Source: Lachnospiraceae bacterium
GTDB taxonomy: Bacteria; Bacillota; Clostridia; Lachnospirales; Lachnospiraceae
Direction of reading: 5' to 3'
Length of the DNA: 58,241 nt
NCBI GenBank assembly: GCA_021153325.1
Contig: JAGKTQ010000013.1
Location: 1 to 58,241 of the forward strand
Part shown: one piece after another, positions 7,095-16,308 of the stretch
Layout: each line of letters opens with the position of its first letter
How positions within the stretch are numbered: the stretch's first letter is position 1
The notes under the pieces: generated by a model
The model's database searches: none
What the model saw: only the letters and a program-made list of their open reading frames with translations
Told to the model about the DNA's origin: nothing
Program-made: the position numbers and the translations under genes

Positions 7095-8153
7095 TTATTC
7101 CCACACCGCCTCATAATCATATGACATGGCAATCTCGTACATATGCTCAAGACGTTCTTTATAATTTTCTTTTGTTACTTCATTTTTCCCACTCTTAATA
7201 CACTGTTCTATGTAATAATTATATTCTTCTACATAATGACACGTATCCATGTACATATCTAAATCCGTGATCATGTCATATTCATCCTGAAAATAAAACA
7301 CTCTTACATTATCATAAGAAAGAAATCTTTCTATTGCATAAGCATCTGTATAAAGCTGCGCTTCCAAAGTTCCAGCAAGCACTTTCTTTTCCCAATTCAA
7401 AATACTGTACGGAGAATAAATAATAATGAACTGTGTTTCCGGATGTTCCTCTATAAAAGGCAGCAGATTATTCAAATTATCTTCACACTGTTCTATATAA
7501 GCATCCTGAGGCGCATTTTCTGTTGGTGGATTTGCTGTTATATTTTCCCGAAAAGGCGCTGCATCTTTTAATACCTGCTCTTTGGAAAATTCATATTTAG
7601 TACTGAAATTATAAGCGCTGTCTATATCTTCTTTTCTTCCCGTGATACCATCTGCAATTCTTTCTACGGAAGCCTGCAATGCATCTTTATTAAAAAGGTA
7701 ATTCACATCGTCAAAAATATTTGCATTGTACAAATATTCCGGTCTGTCTGTAGCCTGTAGGCTGCTGTCCGAAACCATTTGATAATCGTCCACTGCAAGG
7801 ACAATGTTTTTTACCGGATGCTCACTTTCAAATATTTCTGTCAGTACCGCTTTTAAGTCATCCGTTCTTGCCCCTTCATAACTGAGTTTTACTGTATTCC
7901 ATCCAAAATCTTCATCAAACCAGGAGGCGCGAAAATTTTCTGTCATAGAGCTGCCAACAATAGCACTATCGTAATCAAAATTTCTGGCAACTCCGGATGT
8001 CTGATAAACTTCATTATACAATACTACCGGCATTCCGAACCAAGGCTTATGATAATGATAAAATGGATCTGCCGTAAAGACAACAATTCCGCACAAACAA
8101 AGTAAACTCATGACCCCGATTAAACTTACCCATACAAATTTCCTGCAAGACAT
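7095..8153 (-). CDS. membrane-anchored SGNH/DltD-like protein
   Basis: ATG 8153 (MSCRKFVW) is preferred because AGGGAG stands seven bases upstream and the longer frame would run through the preceding terminator. One N-terminal membrane helix (FVWVSLIGVMSLLCLCGIVVF) is followed by an extracellular domain. AIVGSSMTENF gives a GxS-type nucleophile block, and CHYVEEYNYYIEQ near the C-terminus could hold the catalytic His, as in SGNH hydrolases and DltD-type acyl-transfer partners. This fits a cell-surface acylation role, but the family is not certain. It lies between the CtpA and HD-GYP genes with a terminator upstream. Confidence 0.6.
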   Translation of the reverse strand: MSCRKFVWVSLIGVMSLLCLCGIVVFTADPFYHYHKPWFGMPVVLYNEVYQTSGVARNFDYDSAIVGSSMTENFRASWFDEDFGWNTVKLSYEGARTDDLKAVLTEIFESEHPVKNIVLAVDDYQMVSDSSLQATDRPEYLYNANIFDDVNYLFNKDALQASVERIADGITGRKEDIDSAYNFSTKYEFSKEQVLKDAAPFRENITANPPTENAPQDAYIEQCEDNLNNLLPFIEEHPETQFIIIYSPYSILNWEKKVLAGTLEAQLYTDAYAIERFLSYDNVRVFYFQDEYDMITDLDMYMDTCHYVEEYNYYIEQCIKSGKNEVTKENYKERLEHMYEIAMSYDYEAVWE

Positions 8154-8175
8154 TCCTCTTCTCCCTGTCAGTATT

Positions 8176-8208
8176 CTAAAACAGGCAGGTTTTCTCAAAC
8201 CCGCCTGT
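8176..8208 (-). terminator. intrinsic terminator of the ftsE-ftsX-M23-ctpA run
   Basis: ACAGGCGGGTTT / AAACCTGCCTGT stem (8181-8192 with 8197-8208, one wobble) followed by TTTTAG on the minus strand, 25 bases after the protease stop. Confidence 0.8.
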
Positions 8209-8233
8209 CTCTACCGTGTCAAAACAACTGATT

Positions 8234-9517
8234 TTATTCTTTGATCAGTTCTTCCAAAACTCTTTTTGCTTCCTCCAGCTGATTATCGATATCTTTCTCA
8301 TAATAGCTTTCACTATCAAACTCACAAACAACATCTGGTTCAATGCCGATACCATGTATGTTGTTTCCATTTGGTGTAAAGTAGCTGCTGACTGTCAGCT
8401 TCACTGCAGAACCATCTTCCAGACTTATGATTCTTTGTACAATACCTTTTCCGTAAGAAGTTGTTCCTACTAAAGTTCCGATTTCATAATCCTTAATAGC
8501 ACCCGCCAAAATTTCAGAGGCACTTGCTGAGTTTCCATTGATCAAAACGACCATCGGAATATCAATCTGATTTTTTCCATCACAAGTATATTCTGTACGA
8601 TTTCCATCACGATCCTCTGTATATACGATCAGTCCTTCCGGCAAAAGCTGTCTTGCAATTTCTACGACCGCACTCAAGTTTCCGCCCGGATTGCTACGCA
8701 GATCCAATATCAGGCCTTTTATATCAGAACCCTTACAAACTGCAAGCGCTTCCGTAAACTGATCTATCGTAATTTCATCAAATTCCGTTATTTGTATGTA
8801 TCCCATACCATTATCATATACTTCATAATTTACCGTAGGGCTTTCTACTTTTTTACGTTCAATATCTACTTCAAGATAGTCGTTTTCTCCTTCTCTTATT
8901 AAAGTCAAATGAACGGTCGTACCTTCTTCTCCTTTGATCATGGACACAATTTCTGTAAGCTCCATGTCCTCTGCTACTACATCATCCACTTTATAGATCA
9001 GATCGCCTTCACGCAGATTAGCCGCCTCTGCCGGAGTTCCTGCAATAACACCACTGATCTGTCCTAATCCAGTGGTCGTATCCAGACTGATATAAGCACC
9101 GATACCATAGTAAATCCCTTCTGTCTGATCCATAATATCTTTCAATTCTTCCTCGGAGTAATAAGTCGAATATGGATCTCCTAAAGAAGACATCATACCA
9201 TCATAAATGCCTTCCTCCATGGCTGCCCGGTCAACATCCTCTTTGTAAAAATAACGATCTACTACCTGCTCGATGGCTTCCATCTTCTCTAACACATCAT
9301 CATTTACAACAGAAGTTTCCGTCTCTTCCTCACCGCCAAAATTCCCCTTCTGTGCTGCCTGCACAGAAGAATAATTTCCATAAATCACTACGACCTGCTT
9401 GATACAAAATGCCACTGTCATAACAAGGACTGCGGCTATAACTCCAGTAAATAATCCATTCAGGAAACTTTTCTTTTCATTTTTCACTTGATTTTCTTTT
9501 TTTTCGTTTTCTTCCAT
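8234..9517 (-). CDS. ctpA: carboxy-terminal processing protease, S41 family
   Basis: Cytosolic charged N-terminus, one TM helix (LFTGVIAAVLVMTVAFCI), then an extracytoplasmic part with a PDZ domain (about residues 110-190, GIGAYI...REGDLIYKVD) and a peptidase S41 domain. The catalytic Ser is in NGNSASASEILAGA and the Lys in GTTSYGKGIVQ, the usual Ser-Lys dyad. LDLRSNPGGNL is the family's conserved block. Such proteases trim exported proteins and, next to FtsEX and murein hydrolases, often regulate cell-wall hydrolysis. It is 25 bases downstream of the M23 gene, probably in one transcript. Confidence 0.92.
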   Translation of the reverse strand: MEENEKKENQVKNEKKSFLNGLFTGVIAAVLVMTVAFCIKQVVVIYGNYSSVQAAQKGNFGGEEETETSVVNDDVLEKMEAIEQVVDRYFYKEDVDRAAMEEGIYDGMMSSLGDPYSTYYSEEELKDIMDQTEGIYYGIGAYISLDTTTGLGQISGVIAGTPAEAANLREGDLIYKVDDVVAEDMELTEIVSMIKGEEGTTVHLTLIREGENDYLEVDIERKKVESPTVNYEVYDNGMGYIQITEFDEITIDQFTEALAVCKGSDIKGLILDLRSNPGGNLSAVVEIARQLLPEGLIVYTEDRDGNRTEYTCDGKNQIDIPMVVLINGNSASASEILAGAIKDYEIGTLVGTTSYGKGIVQRIISLEDGSAVKLTVSSYFTPNGNNIHGIGIEPDVVCEFDSESYYEKDIDNQLEEAKRVLEELIKE

Positions 9518-9542
9518 TTTCCACTATTCCTTTCACTAAGCT

Positions 9543-10769
9543 CTACTGTGATAAATAGTTCCAAGGGCTGACATAACTTCCATTTAATCTTACACCAAAG
9601 TGCAGATGCGGTCCGGTTGAACGTCCCGTAGAACCGACTGCCGCAATTTTCTGTCCTTTTACTACTATATCTCCCTTTGATACATACAATGCAGAAGCAT
9701 GCATATAGATGGTATACAAGTCATTTCCATGATCGATCATAACATAATTTCCCATGGACGCGTTATAATCGGATGCGACTACTTTTCCATCATATGCTGC
9801 CAGAATAGAGCTTCCGGAAGGCGCTGCCAGGTCGATTCCATTGTGGAATTTTTCTACGCCCAATGTAGGATGCATACGAGTTCCATAATCACTGGAAACT
9901 CTCGTGTAAGATGGAGCCGGCCATGCAAAAACACCGCCGTCATAGGTGATAACTGTACCATTTTCTGCTAAAAGCTTTGCCTTTTCCTCTGCAACTGCTT
10001 TTTCCAAAGCCGAAATAACTGCATTCTGGGTAGCAATATCATCCTCGTATTCCTTAATTGCTGCTTCTTTGTTGCTAATATCAGACTGGTACGCAGTAAT
10101 CTGTTGTTCTTTTTCACTGATCAAAGATTCCAGAGCAGCCTGTTCTGCTACTACACCCGCTTTTGCCTCATCCAAAATCTCTTTTTCCGCTTCTAACTCT
10201 TCTTTATAGAGCTGAATCATCTGGCTGTTCAAAGCATACTCATCTAATTTCTCTCTATCATATGCAGAAAGCTGTTCAATATAGTCGGCTTTGTTCAATA
10301 TATCGCCAAAACTCTCTGCTGAAAAAAGCGTTTCCAGATAAAATTCATCGCTTTTTTCGTACATGAACTTAATACGGACCTTCATAGCCTCGTACTGTTC
10401 CTGTTCGATTTTCTGCGCCTCTTCCAGGTTCTTTTCTGTTTCTGCTATTTCAGCCTCTTTCTCCTCGATAAGCTGCTTTAATTCTGCAATTTTTTTCTCT
10501 ATATCCGCCAAATTACTATCCAGTTCTTCTACATACTTTGCCAGATCATTTTTGGAAGCTTCTAATTCTTCTTTTACTTTTTTTAAATCTGTCAGGCTAT
10601 CCTGTAATTCCTTTTTTTCCTGTTCCGCAGCCTCAATCTGTTCTTCCTTTTCTTTGATGCTGTCTGAAGTAAGTTCCTGCGCAACGGAGGTACTGCTGTC
10701 CGTTTTGAATACGACGCATACTGCGAGCACTACCGCCAATACGCCTATCACAGATTTCTTAAGTTTCAT
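9543..10769 (-). CDS. murein hydrolase activator/peptidase, coiled coil plus M23 domain
   Basis: Signal peptide (SVIGVLAVVLAVCVVF), then long coiled-coil segments from about residue 38 to 265, rich in E, K and heptad leucines. A C-terminal M23/LytM domain follows: HPTLGVEKFHNGIDLAAPSG contains H and D metal ligands, and YMHAS with GPHLHFGV completes the HxH site, so a zinc-dependent endopeptidase is expected to be active. The layout matches EnvC/PcsB-type partners of FtsEX that cut peptidoglycan at the septum. It follows ftsX by 24 bases. Confidence 0.9.
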   Translation of the reverse strand: MKLKKSVIGVLAVVLAVCVVFKTDSSTSVAQELTSDSIKEKEEQIEAAEQEKKELQDSLTDLKKVKEELEASKNDLAKYVEELDSNLADIEKKIAELKQLIEEKEAEIAETEKNLEEAQKIEQEQYEAMKVRIKFMYEKSDEFYLETLFSAESFGDILNKADYIEQLSAYDREKLDEYALNSQMIQLYKEELEAEKEILDEAKAGVVAEQAALESLISEKEQQITAYQSDISNKEAAIKEYEDDIATQNAVISALEKAVAEEKAKLLAENGTVITYDGGVFAWPAPSYTRVSSDYGTRMHPTLGVEKFHNGIDLAAPSGSSILAAYDGKVVASDYNASMGNYVMIDHGNDLYTIYMHASALYVSKGDIVVKGQKIAAVGSTGRSTGPHLHFGVRLNGSYVSPWNYLSQ

Positions 10770-10793
10770 TTCTTCATTCCCATTCTACTTCAA

Positions 10794-11690
10794 TTATACA
10801 TGTAAATGCTTTCTCACTGTAGTAATACTACCTAAAAATCCAATTCCCACTCCTACAATAACAGATACCGGGGTCAATACTTTAAAAATAGTTTCTATCG
10901 GCAGGAAATTCAACAGCTGGGATAACATTGCATATCGTCCCACTACAAATTCAATTACCTGATGATATAAAAGATAAATGGCTCCCAGTGGGATTACCGC
11001 ACCAATAAGACCAATTATAATACCTTCAATAACGAAAGGAGAACGAACAAAAAAGTCCGTCGCGCCTATATATTTCATAATATTGATTTCTTCCTTACGA
11101 ACCGAAATACCGATGGTGACTGTATTGCTAATAAGGAAAATGGAAACCGCAAGCAAAATTGCTATGATACCGATCGATATATAACCAATCAAAGCATTGA
11201 TACCAGTCAACATAGTCGCAGTTACTTCCGATTTGTTGATCTGACGAATACCTTCTACAGACTCCAAATAAGTTACCAATGCACTCTGCATGGAAACGTC
11301 ATTCAAATATATTTGGTAATTCATAGAGTTTGCCAATGGATTCTCTGTAAATCCATCTGCATATTCACCAAGGTACTCTGTCTTAAATCCTTCCCATGCT
11401 TCTTCTGCAGAAACATATACGACCTTGGAAACTTCGACTCTTTTTTCAATCATCTCGCCGATTTCCGCAATACGCTCGTCCGATATTCCTTCATCAAAAT
11501 AAACCGTGACAGACACTCCTTCTTCTGCTGTTTTTACAATGTTCTGGAAATTGGCAACAATGGCATAAAATATGCCGAACAAAAACAGACAGGCACTTAT
11601 CGTTGCAATAGAAGCAAGTGAAAACCATTTATTTCTAAAAATATTACTAAAACCCTGTTTCAGAGTATAACCAAATGTCCTAATCTTCAT
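10794..11690 (-). CDS. ftsX: cell division protein FtsX
   Basis: 298 residues with the FtsX plan: cytosolic start ending in NIFRNKWFSLASIATI, TM1, an extracellular domain (about 45-165), then three more TM helices with the conserved KYIGATDFFVRSPFVIEG between them. FtsX with FtsE transmits ATP hydrolysis to an extracellular murein hydrolase, here most likely the M23 protein encoded next. Its start overlaps the end of ftsE by 11 bases. Confidence 0.92.
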   Translation of the reverse strand: MKIRTFGYTLKQGFSNIFRNKWFSLASIATISACLFLFGIFYAIVANFQNIVKTAEEGVSVTVYFDEGISDERIAEIGEMIEKRVEVSKVVYVSAEEAWEGFKTEYLGEYADGFTENPLANSMNYQIYLNDVSMQSALVTYLESVEGIRQINKSEVTATMLTGINALIGYISIGIIAILLAVSIFLISNTVTIGISVRKEEINIMKYIGATDFFVRSPFVIEGIIIGLIGAVIPLGAIYLLYHQVIEFVVGRYAMLSQLLNFLPIETIFKVLTPVSVIVGVGIGFLGSITTVRKHLHV

Positions 11691-12423
11691 CGTCTATGTA
11701 CCCACCTTTTTCTTCGTCGCTGACAATCACACCTTTTTTCATTGTAACAACACGCTTTTGCATGGCATTGACAATTTCCCTATTGTGTGTAACTACAAGT
11801 ACTGTCGTACCCGCTTCATTGATCTCCTCCAAAAGCTTCATGATCTCCCATGAATTTTTCGGATCCAGATTACCAGTCGGCTCATCTGCCAAAAGAATAG
11901 ACGGTTTATTGACTAACGCTCTCGCAAGAGCAACTCTCTGCTGTTCACCACCGGAAAGCTGTTTTGGTTTTGCTTTGTATTTTCCAGCAAGACCTACCGT
12001 TGCCAAAATAGATGGTACGTTTTTCTTCATTTCCTTTGTAGGTGTTTCTATGATTCTTTGAGCAAATGCTACATTTTCATATACATTGCGATCTTTTAAC
12101 AGACGGAAGTCCTGAAAAACAATTCCGAGATTTCTTCTGAATTTCGGAATCTTTCTATGACGGAGCTTATTCAGATCATATCCCATGACCCGGATATTTC
12201 CTTCTGTAGGTGTAAGCTCTCTTAATAATAATTTGATCAGAGTCGATTTACCAGAACCACTATCGCCTACGATAAATACAAATTCGCCCCTGTTTATATG
12301 CAGGGTTACCCCATTTAAAGCTGGTGCACCGGTAGAATACGCTTTACTTACATTTTCCAATGTAATGATCTCATTTTCTGAAACCGGTGTAGTCATTTTC
12401 TTATTTCTATTACTGCTACGCAC
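11680..12423 (-). CDS. ftsE: cell division ATP-binding protein FtsE
   Basis: ABC ATPase with Walker A GDSGSGKST, Q-loop VFQDFRLL, signature LSGGEQQRVALARAL, Walker B ILLADEPTGNLD and switch His in VVTHN. The sequence DFRLLKDRNVYENVAFA is typical of FtsE. I choose the GTG at 12423, spaced properly behind AGAGGTG; a TTG ten codons upstream would overlap the previous gene, and ATG 12396 has a poor site. It powers FtsX at the division site. Only 19 bases separate it from the CdaR-type regulator upstream. Confidence 0.9.
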   Translation of the reverse strand: MRSSNRNKKMTTPVSENEIITLENVSKAYSTGAPALNGVTLHINRGEFVFIVGDSGSGKSTLIKLLLRELTPTEGNIRVMGYDLNKLRHRKIPKFRRNLGIVFQDFRLLKDRNVYENVAFAQRIIETPTKEMKKNVPSILATVGLAGKYKAKPKQLSGGEQQRVALARALVNKPSILLADEPTGNLDPKNSWEIMKLLEEINEAGTTVLVVTHNREIVNAMQKRVVTMKKGVIVSDEEKGGYIDDED

Positions 12424-12442
12424 TTCATTCACCTCTAAGTAT

Positions 12443-13528
12443 TTAATATTCAAATGATTCCATATATTTCATATATTTTACGACCATAAGTGCAATTTTG
12501 AACGTAATGGCATCCTCAAAGACACGCAGATCAAGTCCTGTGCTTTTCTGTAATTTGTCAAGACGATATACAAGTGTATTTCTATGTATGAAAAGCTGTC
12601 TTGATGTTTCCGATACGTTCAGACTGTTCTCGAAAAATTTATTTATAGTCATAAGTGTCTCTTCATCAAAGTCATCCGGGCTCTTTCCACCAAATATCTC
12701 TTTGATGAACATTTTGCAAAGAGGAATCGGCAGCTGATAGATCAGACGTCCTATTCCCAGCTCGCTATAGGCAATAATGTCTCTCTCATCAAAGAAGATC
12801 TTTCCTACATCCAATGCCATTTTTGCTTCTTTATAAGAACGGCTGACTTCTTTTAATTCATTCACGATCGTTCCATATGCAATGTGTACGTTACGGATAC
12901 CTTCATTTTCCAGACTTGTCTCTATTGCTTTTGCAGCCTTATCAATATCCTGTCCGCTGTCTCCATCAGAAAGATCCTTTACTACTATAACATTATTTTC
13001 ATCTACAGCTGTAATGAAATCTTTGCTATTATTTCCATAATTTGTCCGTACGATCTCAAGTGCATTGTTATCCTTTCCATTATCGGATTCCACGATCATA
13101 ACAACTCGCTTGACATCCGTCTGAATATGCAGCTTTTTGGCACGGCTGTATATGTCTACTAAAAGCAGATTGTCCAACAGCAGATTCTTAATAAAGTTAT
13201 CTTTATCAAAACGCTCTTTATAAGCTACCAAAAGACTCTGTATCTGGAAGGCGACCATTTTGCCGACCATATAAACATCCTCTCCAGCACCGCCGGCAAC
13301 CATAATGTATTCCAACTGTTGCTCATCGAAAATCTTAAAATACTGATACCCCTGGATTTCCTGTGAGTCTGCTGCGGAAGCAGCAAATTCCATTGCCGGT
13401 TTTGCACACTCTTCCATATTCGCTGTAGAAGCAACTTCTTTTCCATCTGTATCTAACACGCACATCTCTACACGCGCAATCGCCTTTAGTCCATCAATTG
13501 TATTCTGTAATATCTGATTTGATATCAT
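12443..13528 (-). CDS. CdaR/PucR-type transcriptional regulator
   Basis: The C-terminal part carries the PucR helix-turn-helix: FFENSLNVSETSRQLFIHRNTLVYRLDKLQ. Before it lies a GGDEF-like middle domain (RVVMIVESDNG to about residue 250). The N-terminal third (KAIARVEMCVLDTDGKEVAS) looks like the sugar-diacid-recognition type sensor. The position directly upstream of ftsE suggests cotranscription and perhaps control of this cell-wall block; that is inference. The ligand is unknown. Confidence 0.8.
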   Translation of the reverse strand: MISNQILQNTIDGLKAIARVEMCVLDTDGKEVASTANMEECAKPAMEFAASAADSQEIQGYQYFKIFDEQQLEYIMVAGGAGEDVYMVGKMVAFQIQSLLVAYKERFDKDNFIKNLLLDNLLLVDIYSRAKKLHIQTDVKRVVMIVESDNGKDNNALEIVRTNYGNNSKDFITAVDENNVIVVKDLSDGDSGQDIDKAAKAIETSLENEGIRNVHIAYGTIVNELKEVSRSYKEAKMALDVGKIFFDERDIIAYSELGIGRLIYQLPIPLCKMFIKEIFGGKSPDDFDEETLMTINKFFENSLNVSETSRQLFIHRNTLVYRLDKLQKSTGLDLRVFEDAITFKIALMVVKYMKYMESFEY

Positions 13529-13611
13529 CTAAACCCACTCCTTTATATTTATAGGCAATTTATACAATATTTTTAAATCATTCTAAAAAATGATTTTTAT
13601 TTTCAAAGTTT

Positions 13612-13640
13612 ATTTTAATCCAAATGTACAAAAAACACAA
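13612..13640 (-). promoter_or_regulatory. promoter of the CdaR-type gene and probably ftsEX
   Basis: TTGTGT (13635-13640), 17-base spacer, TAAAAT (13612-13617) on the minus strand, 84 bases before the start codon. The rest of the 212-base gap is AT-rich with no other element seen. Confidence 0.5.
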
Positions 13641-13720
13641 CATAAAATCAACACATCTTTATGCACTTTTTACGCTTTTCTCACTTTTTTGATCATTTTT
13701 TATTCTATGCAAACTTCACA

Positions 13721-13752
13721 ATACAAAAAAGACGAAGTTTTCACTCCGTCTT
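13721..13752 (-). terminator. intrinsic terminator overlapping the end of the CpsF/TagA-type gene
   Basis: AAGACGGAGT and ACTTCGTCTT pair around GAAA and are followed by TTTTG on the minus strand. The upstream arm lies inside the last codons of the gene ending at 13741. Confidence 0.8.
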
Positions 13753-14427
13753 GGAATCTTCATTATATCGTACGACCCGTTTTTTGAACATGCTAAAATA
13801 CAAGGTATTCCATGCTCTGCGAAAAAAATGCGTATGCTCTTTCAACACATATGCCTCTTCCGGCATCGGAAGCGCAAACCACACTTCAGAATTAACATAA
13901 CTTTTGTTCTGTACAATGACCATTTCCTGTTTCGGAAATGGTATCATAGAAATGATCACGTCTGCCGCTACATCATTCATATGGTTCGCCAATCTATCCA
14001 TGTTTTCTTCCACTGCTTCCAGACTGTTCTGTGCAACAATGTTAAGTGCTAATCCACTTTTTCCCAAACGTTCTTTTAACTTCTGCATATCTTCTTCTTT
14101 TTCCGTCAGAAGATACACGCTGTGCTTTCCTCTCGAAAGCCGTTTTATAACCTCTCTAAAATAGACATCATTTTCCACTTCGCGTATACGACTGTTGCTT
14201 GCTATATCAGCTGCTCTCAAAATATCCGGTTCCGAACATATTGTCAGATCCATAGATTCGATCCACTCTTTTTGTTCCGGATTTTTTCCTGCTGCCAACA
14301 GCATCTTTGCAGACACAAACATCACTGTATTCAACGCACCATTTTTTATATAGGAGTCTGTCAGCGCCAGTGATTCTTTCAGAGATCGTTCTCTAATTGA
14401 CACACCTAAAATATTAATTTCTTTCAT
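13741..14427 (-). CDS. WecG/TagA/CpsF family glycosyltransferase
   Basis: Starts MKEINILGVSI, with NTVMFVSAKMLLAAG and VYLLTEKEEDMQKLKERL matching the fold and block order of GT26 enzymes, which add N-acetylmannosamine or similar sugars to lipid-linked intermediates of wall polymers. Length (228) is normal. The usual acidic NPD-like motif is less evident, so the donor sugar cannot be predicted. It has its own promoter; the GT-C gene upstream is on the same strand. Confidence 0.75.
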   Translation of the reverse strand: MKEINILGVSIRERSLKESLALTDSYIKNGALNTVMFVSAKMLLAAGKNPEQKEWIESMDLTICSEPDILRAADIASNSRIREVENDVYFREVIKRLSRGKHSVYLLTEKEEDMQKLKERLGKSGLALNIVAQNSLEAVEENMDRLANHMNDVAADVIISMIPFPKQEMVIVQNKSYVNSEVWFALPMPEEAYVLKEHTHFFRRAWNTLYFSMFKKRVVRYNEDSKTE

Positions 14428-14490
14428 GTCTTTTTGTTACCCCGCTGTCCAATTTACTTTTCCAGCTCCCCAAATTTATCCCCACAGTAG

Positions 14491-14519
14491 ATTATAGCAA
14501 ACTGCACAATATCTTTCAA
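14491..14519 (-). promoter_or_regulatory. promoter of the CpsF/TagA-type gene
   Basis: TTGAAA (14514-14519), 17-base spacer, TATAAT (14491-14496), 64 bases before the start at 14427. Confidence 0.75.
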
Positions 14520-14547
14520 TGATTCCTTAAAATTTTATTACTTTTTA

Positions 14548-16245
14548 TTATTTCTTATACAAATGATACGCTTCTTGTGACTCTACCACATCATACCCAT
14601 TCGCTTCTGCTATTTCTTGCATTTCCATATTCCATTCGGAATCTGTATCCTTTGGAATATAAATATAATATGGAATTTTCTCCGGATGCGCCTCAAAATA
14701 TACTTCCCAACGCTCCGCTGCCTGTGTAAGTCCCCCGGAAAGATAAGAAGAAAAGGTTCCATATTCTGCATCCGCATACAAATAGCACCAAGTATCCTTT
14801 GTTGCAAAAAGCACCGGACCCTCCTTCTTGATATTTGCCTTTATATCTTCCAGCGTCTCTTGATATTTTTCTGCCTTTTCCTTTGTTGTTACCGTTCCCT
14901 TTAGCGGTCCTTCGGTAATGACTGTATGCAGCTTCCAAACAGGTTCTTCCCAAAAAGCGTGTACTGCCTTTGTATAGATCTGCATACCAAGCTGTGCCAC
15001 AAATACCAATACTGCTGAAACTACTATAAGCCGCTTCCAACCGTTCTTAGCCGTTTCACAATTTCCCCATTCCTGTGCCACAAATTTTCCAATAAAAAGT
15101 ACTGCTGCCACATCGGTAGGGATCATTGCCATAGCAATGGCATGCATTCCCTGATTTGACGCATAATTGGCAATAAAGGTATACAACAATCCAAACACAT
15201 ATAAGAAATAAAAAGTTCTTTTGTCTCTGTCCTCTGTCATGACATAAGCTCCAAGACCACATACTGCGATCGGAACCATAATGAAATTATAGCTGTTCTG
15301 AATGGTAGCTAAAAAGCCAAGCAAACTAAGTATGACCGAAAAGCAGAGCAGAGAAAAACAGATTTTCCGTTTTTTTTCATCCTTTCTGCAAAAATATGAC
15401 ATAAGCAAAAGCACTATCCATACTGGAAGAAACCATCCATAGGCATCCCAAAAAGAAGTAAGATATACTTTCACAATCATAAAGATAGAACGACTTGTAT
15501 GCTCCGGATCATGCATCAAAAGCGGGATATTTTCTAATAATTTGCCAACACCGCTTCCTAAAAGCACCGTAACAACAAACAATACGGCAAGAAGCGCAGC
15601 ACCAGCCGTTATCACAACCCATGCCTGCAGTGTTAAATTTGGTTCTTGCTCCCACCATTTTTGCAAAGCAAAAACAAGCACCGTGTATAGCACATACAAC
15701 AGCACCAAAAAAGGATTGCATAACACAGCTCCCGCAAAAAGTACCCCGGCTGCAAACCATACTTTTCGCTCGTTCTCTCCAGTCGTTGCAAGAAGGACTC
15801 CTGTCAATGTCATAAATGCAATTCCCATCGTATTATAGGACACTGCCATAATATCATAAGGGCAGAACAGTAAGAACAGCCATGCAGCGATCCAGGAAAA
15901 TTCTCTTTTTCTAAGCCGCACATAAACTGCCGTCGCACAAAGCAGCTGAAAAGCAATATAAATATAACGGAAATGTAAAATAATCCCTTCCGTTCCTCCT
16001 GTTATCATCAAATACAGTTTCAAGACCGGAAGAAGTAAAAAAGAACTGAACTGTCCAAAATTCCATTCGTCAGTCAGCATTCCATCCCCATTAACAATAC
16101 GATGTGGTATTGTCAAATAGAAAGGCTCATCGTAAGCTCCTGTTCCATATTTACTTTTCCAAAGCAAAAATAAAACGCCCAAAAACAATCCGGCAAAAAA
16201 AACAATATCTTTTTTCTGCTGTATACTATCTTTTACTTTATTCAT
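14548..16245 (-). CDS. polytopic GT-C fold glycosyltransferase-like protein
   Basis: 565 residues from ATG 16245, with AAAAGGAAC upstream. About eleven hydrophobic helices precede a soluble C-terminal domain (from about residue 440). The first extracellular loop contains TGAYDEPFYLT, an acidic pair in the position used by PMT/ArnT-type GT-C enzymes to bind a lipid-phosphate sugar donor. This fits sugar transfer onto a surface polymer or protein outside the membrane. Substrate unknown. Confidence 0.65.
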   Translation of the reverse strand: MNKVKDSIQQKKDIVFFAGLFLGVLFLLWKSKYGTGAYDEPFYLTIPHRIVNGDGMLTDEWNFGQFSSFLLLPVLKLYLMITGGTEGIILHFRYIYIAFQLLCATAVYVRLRKREFSWIAAWLFLLFCPYDIMAVSYNTMGIAFMTLTGVLLATTGENERKVWFAAGVLFAGAVLCNPFLVLLYVLYTVLVFALQKWWEQEPNLTLQAWVVITAGAALLAVLFVVTVLLGSGVGKLLENIPLLMHDPEHTSRSIFMIVKVYLTSFWDAYGWFLPVWIVLLLMSYFCRKDEKKRKICFSLLCFSVILSLLGFLATIQNSYNFIMVPIAVCGLGAYVMTEDRDKRTFYFLYVFGLLYTFIANYASNQGMHAIAMAMIPTDVAAVLFIGKFVAQEWGNCETAKNGWKRLIVVSAVLVFVAQLGMQIYTKAVHAFWEEPVWKLHTVITEGPLKGTVTTKEKAEKYQETLEDIKANIKKEGPVLFATKDTWCYLYADAEYGTFSSYLSGGLTQAAERWEVYFEAHPEKIPYYIYIPKDTDSEWNMEMQEIAEANGYDVVESQEAYHLYKK

Positions 16246-16265
16246 TACCACCAGTTCCTTTTACA

Positions 16266-16302
16266 AGAAGTACCATCGGCAGATGCTGATGGCACTTTTT
16301 TA
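16266..16302. terminator. weak hairpin between the CPBP and GT-C genes
   Basis: TACCATCGGC and GCTGATGGCA form an imperfect stem flanked by CTTTTTTAT on the plus strand and CTTCTTG on the minus. It may end the CPBP transcript; the U-tract on that strand is poor. Confidence 0.35.
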
Positions 16303-16308
16303 TCTTCA

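Noticed and set aside
10363..10962. Long plus-strand open frame (199 codons) opposite the M23 coiled coil and ftsX end
   Set aside because: Ser/Phe-rich translation is the antisense image of Glu/Lys codons in a coiled coil; no ribosome site and the minus-strand genes are certain.
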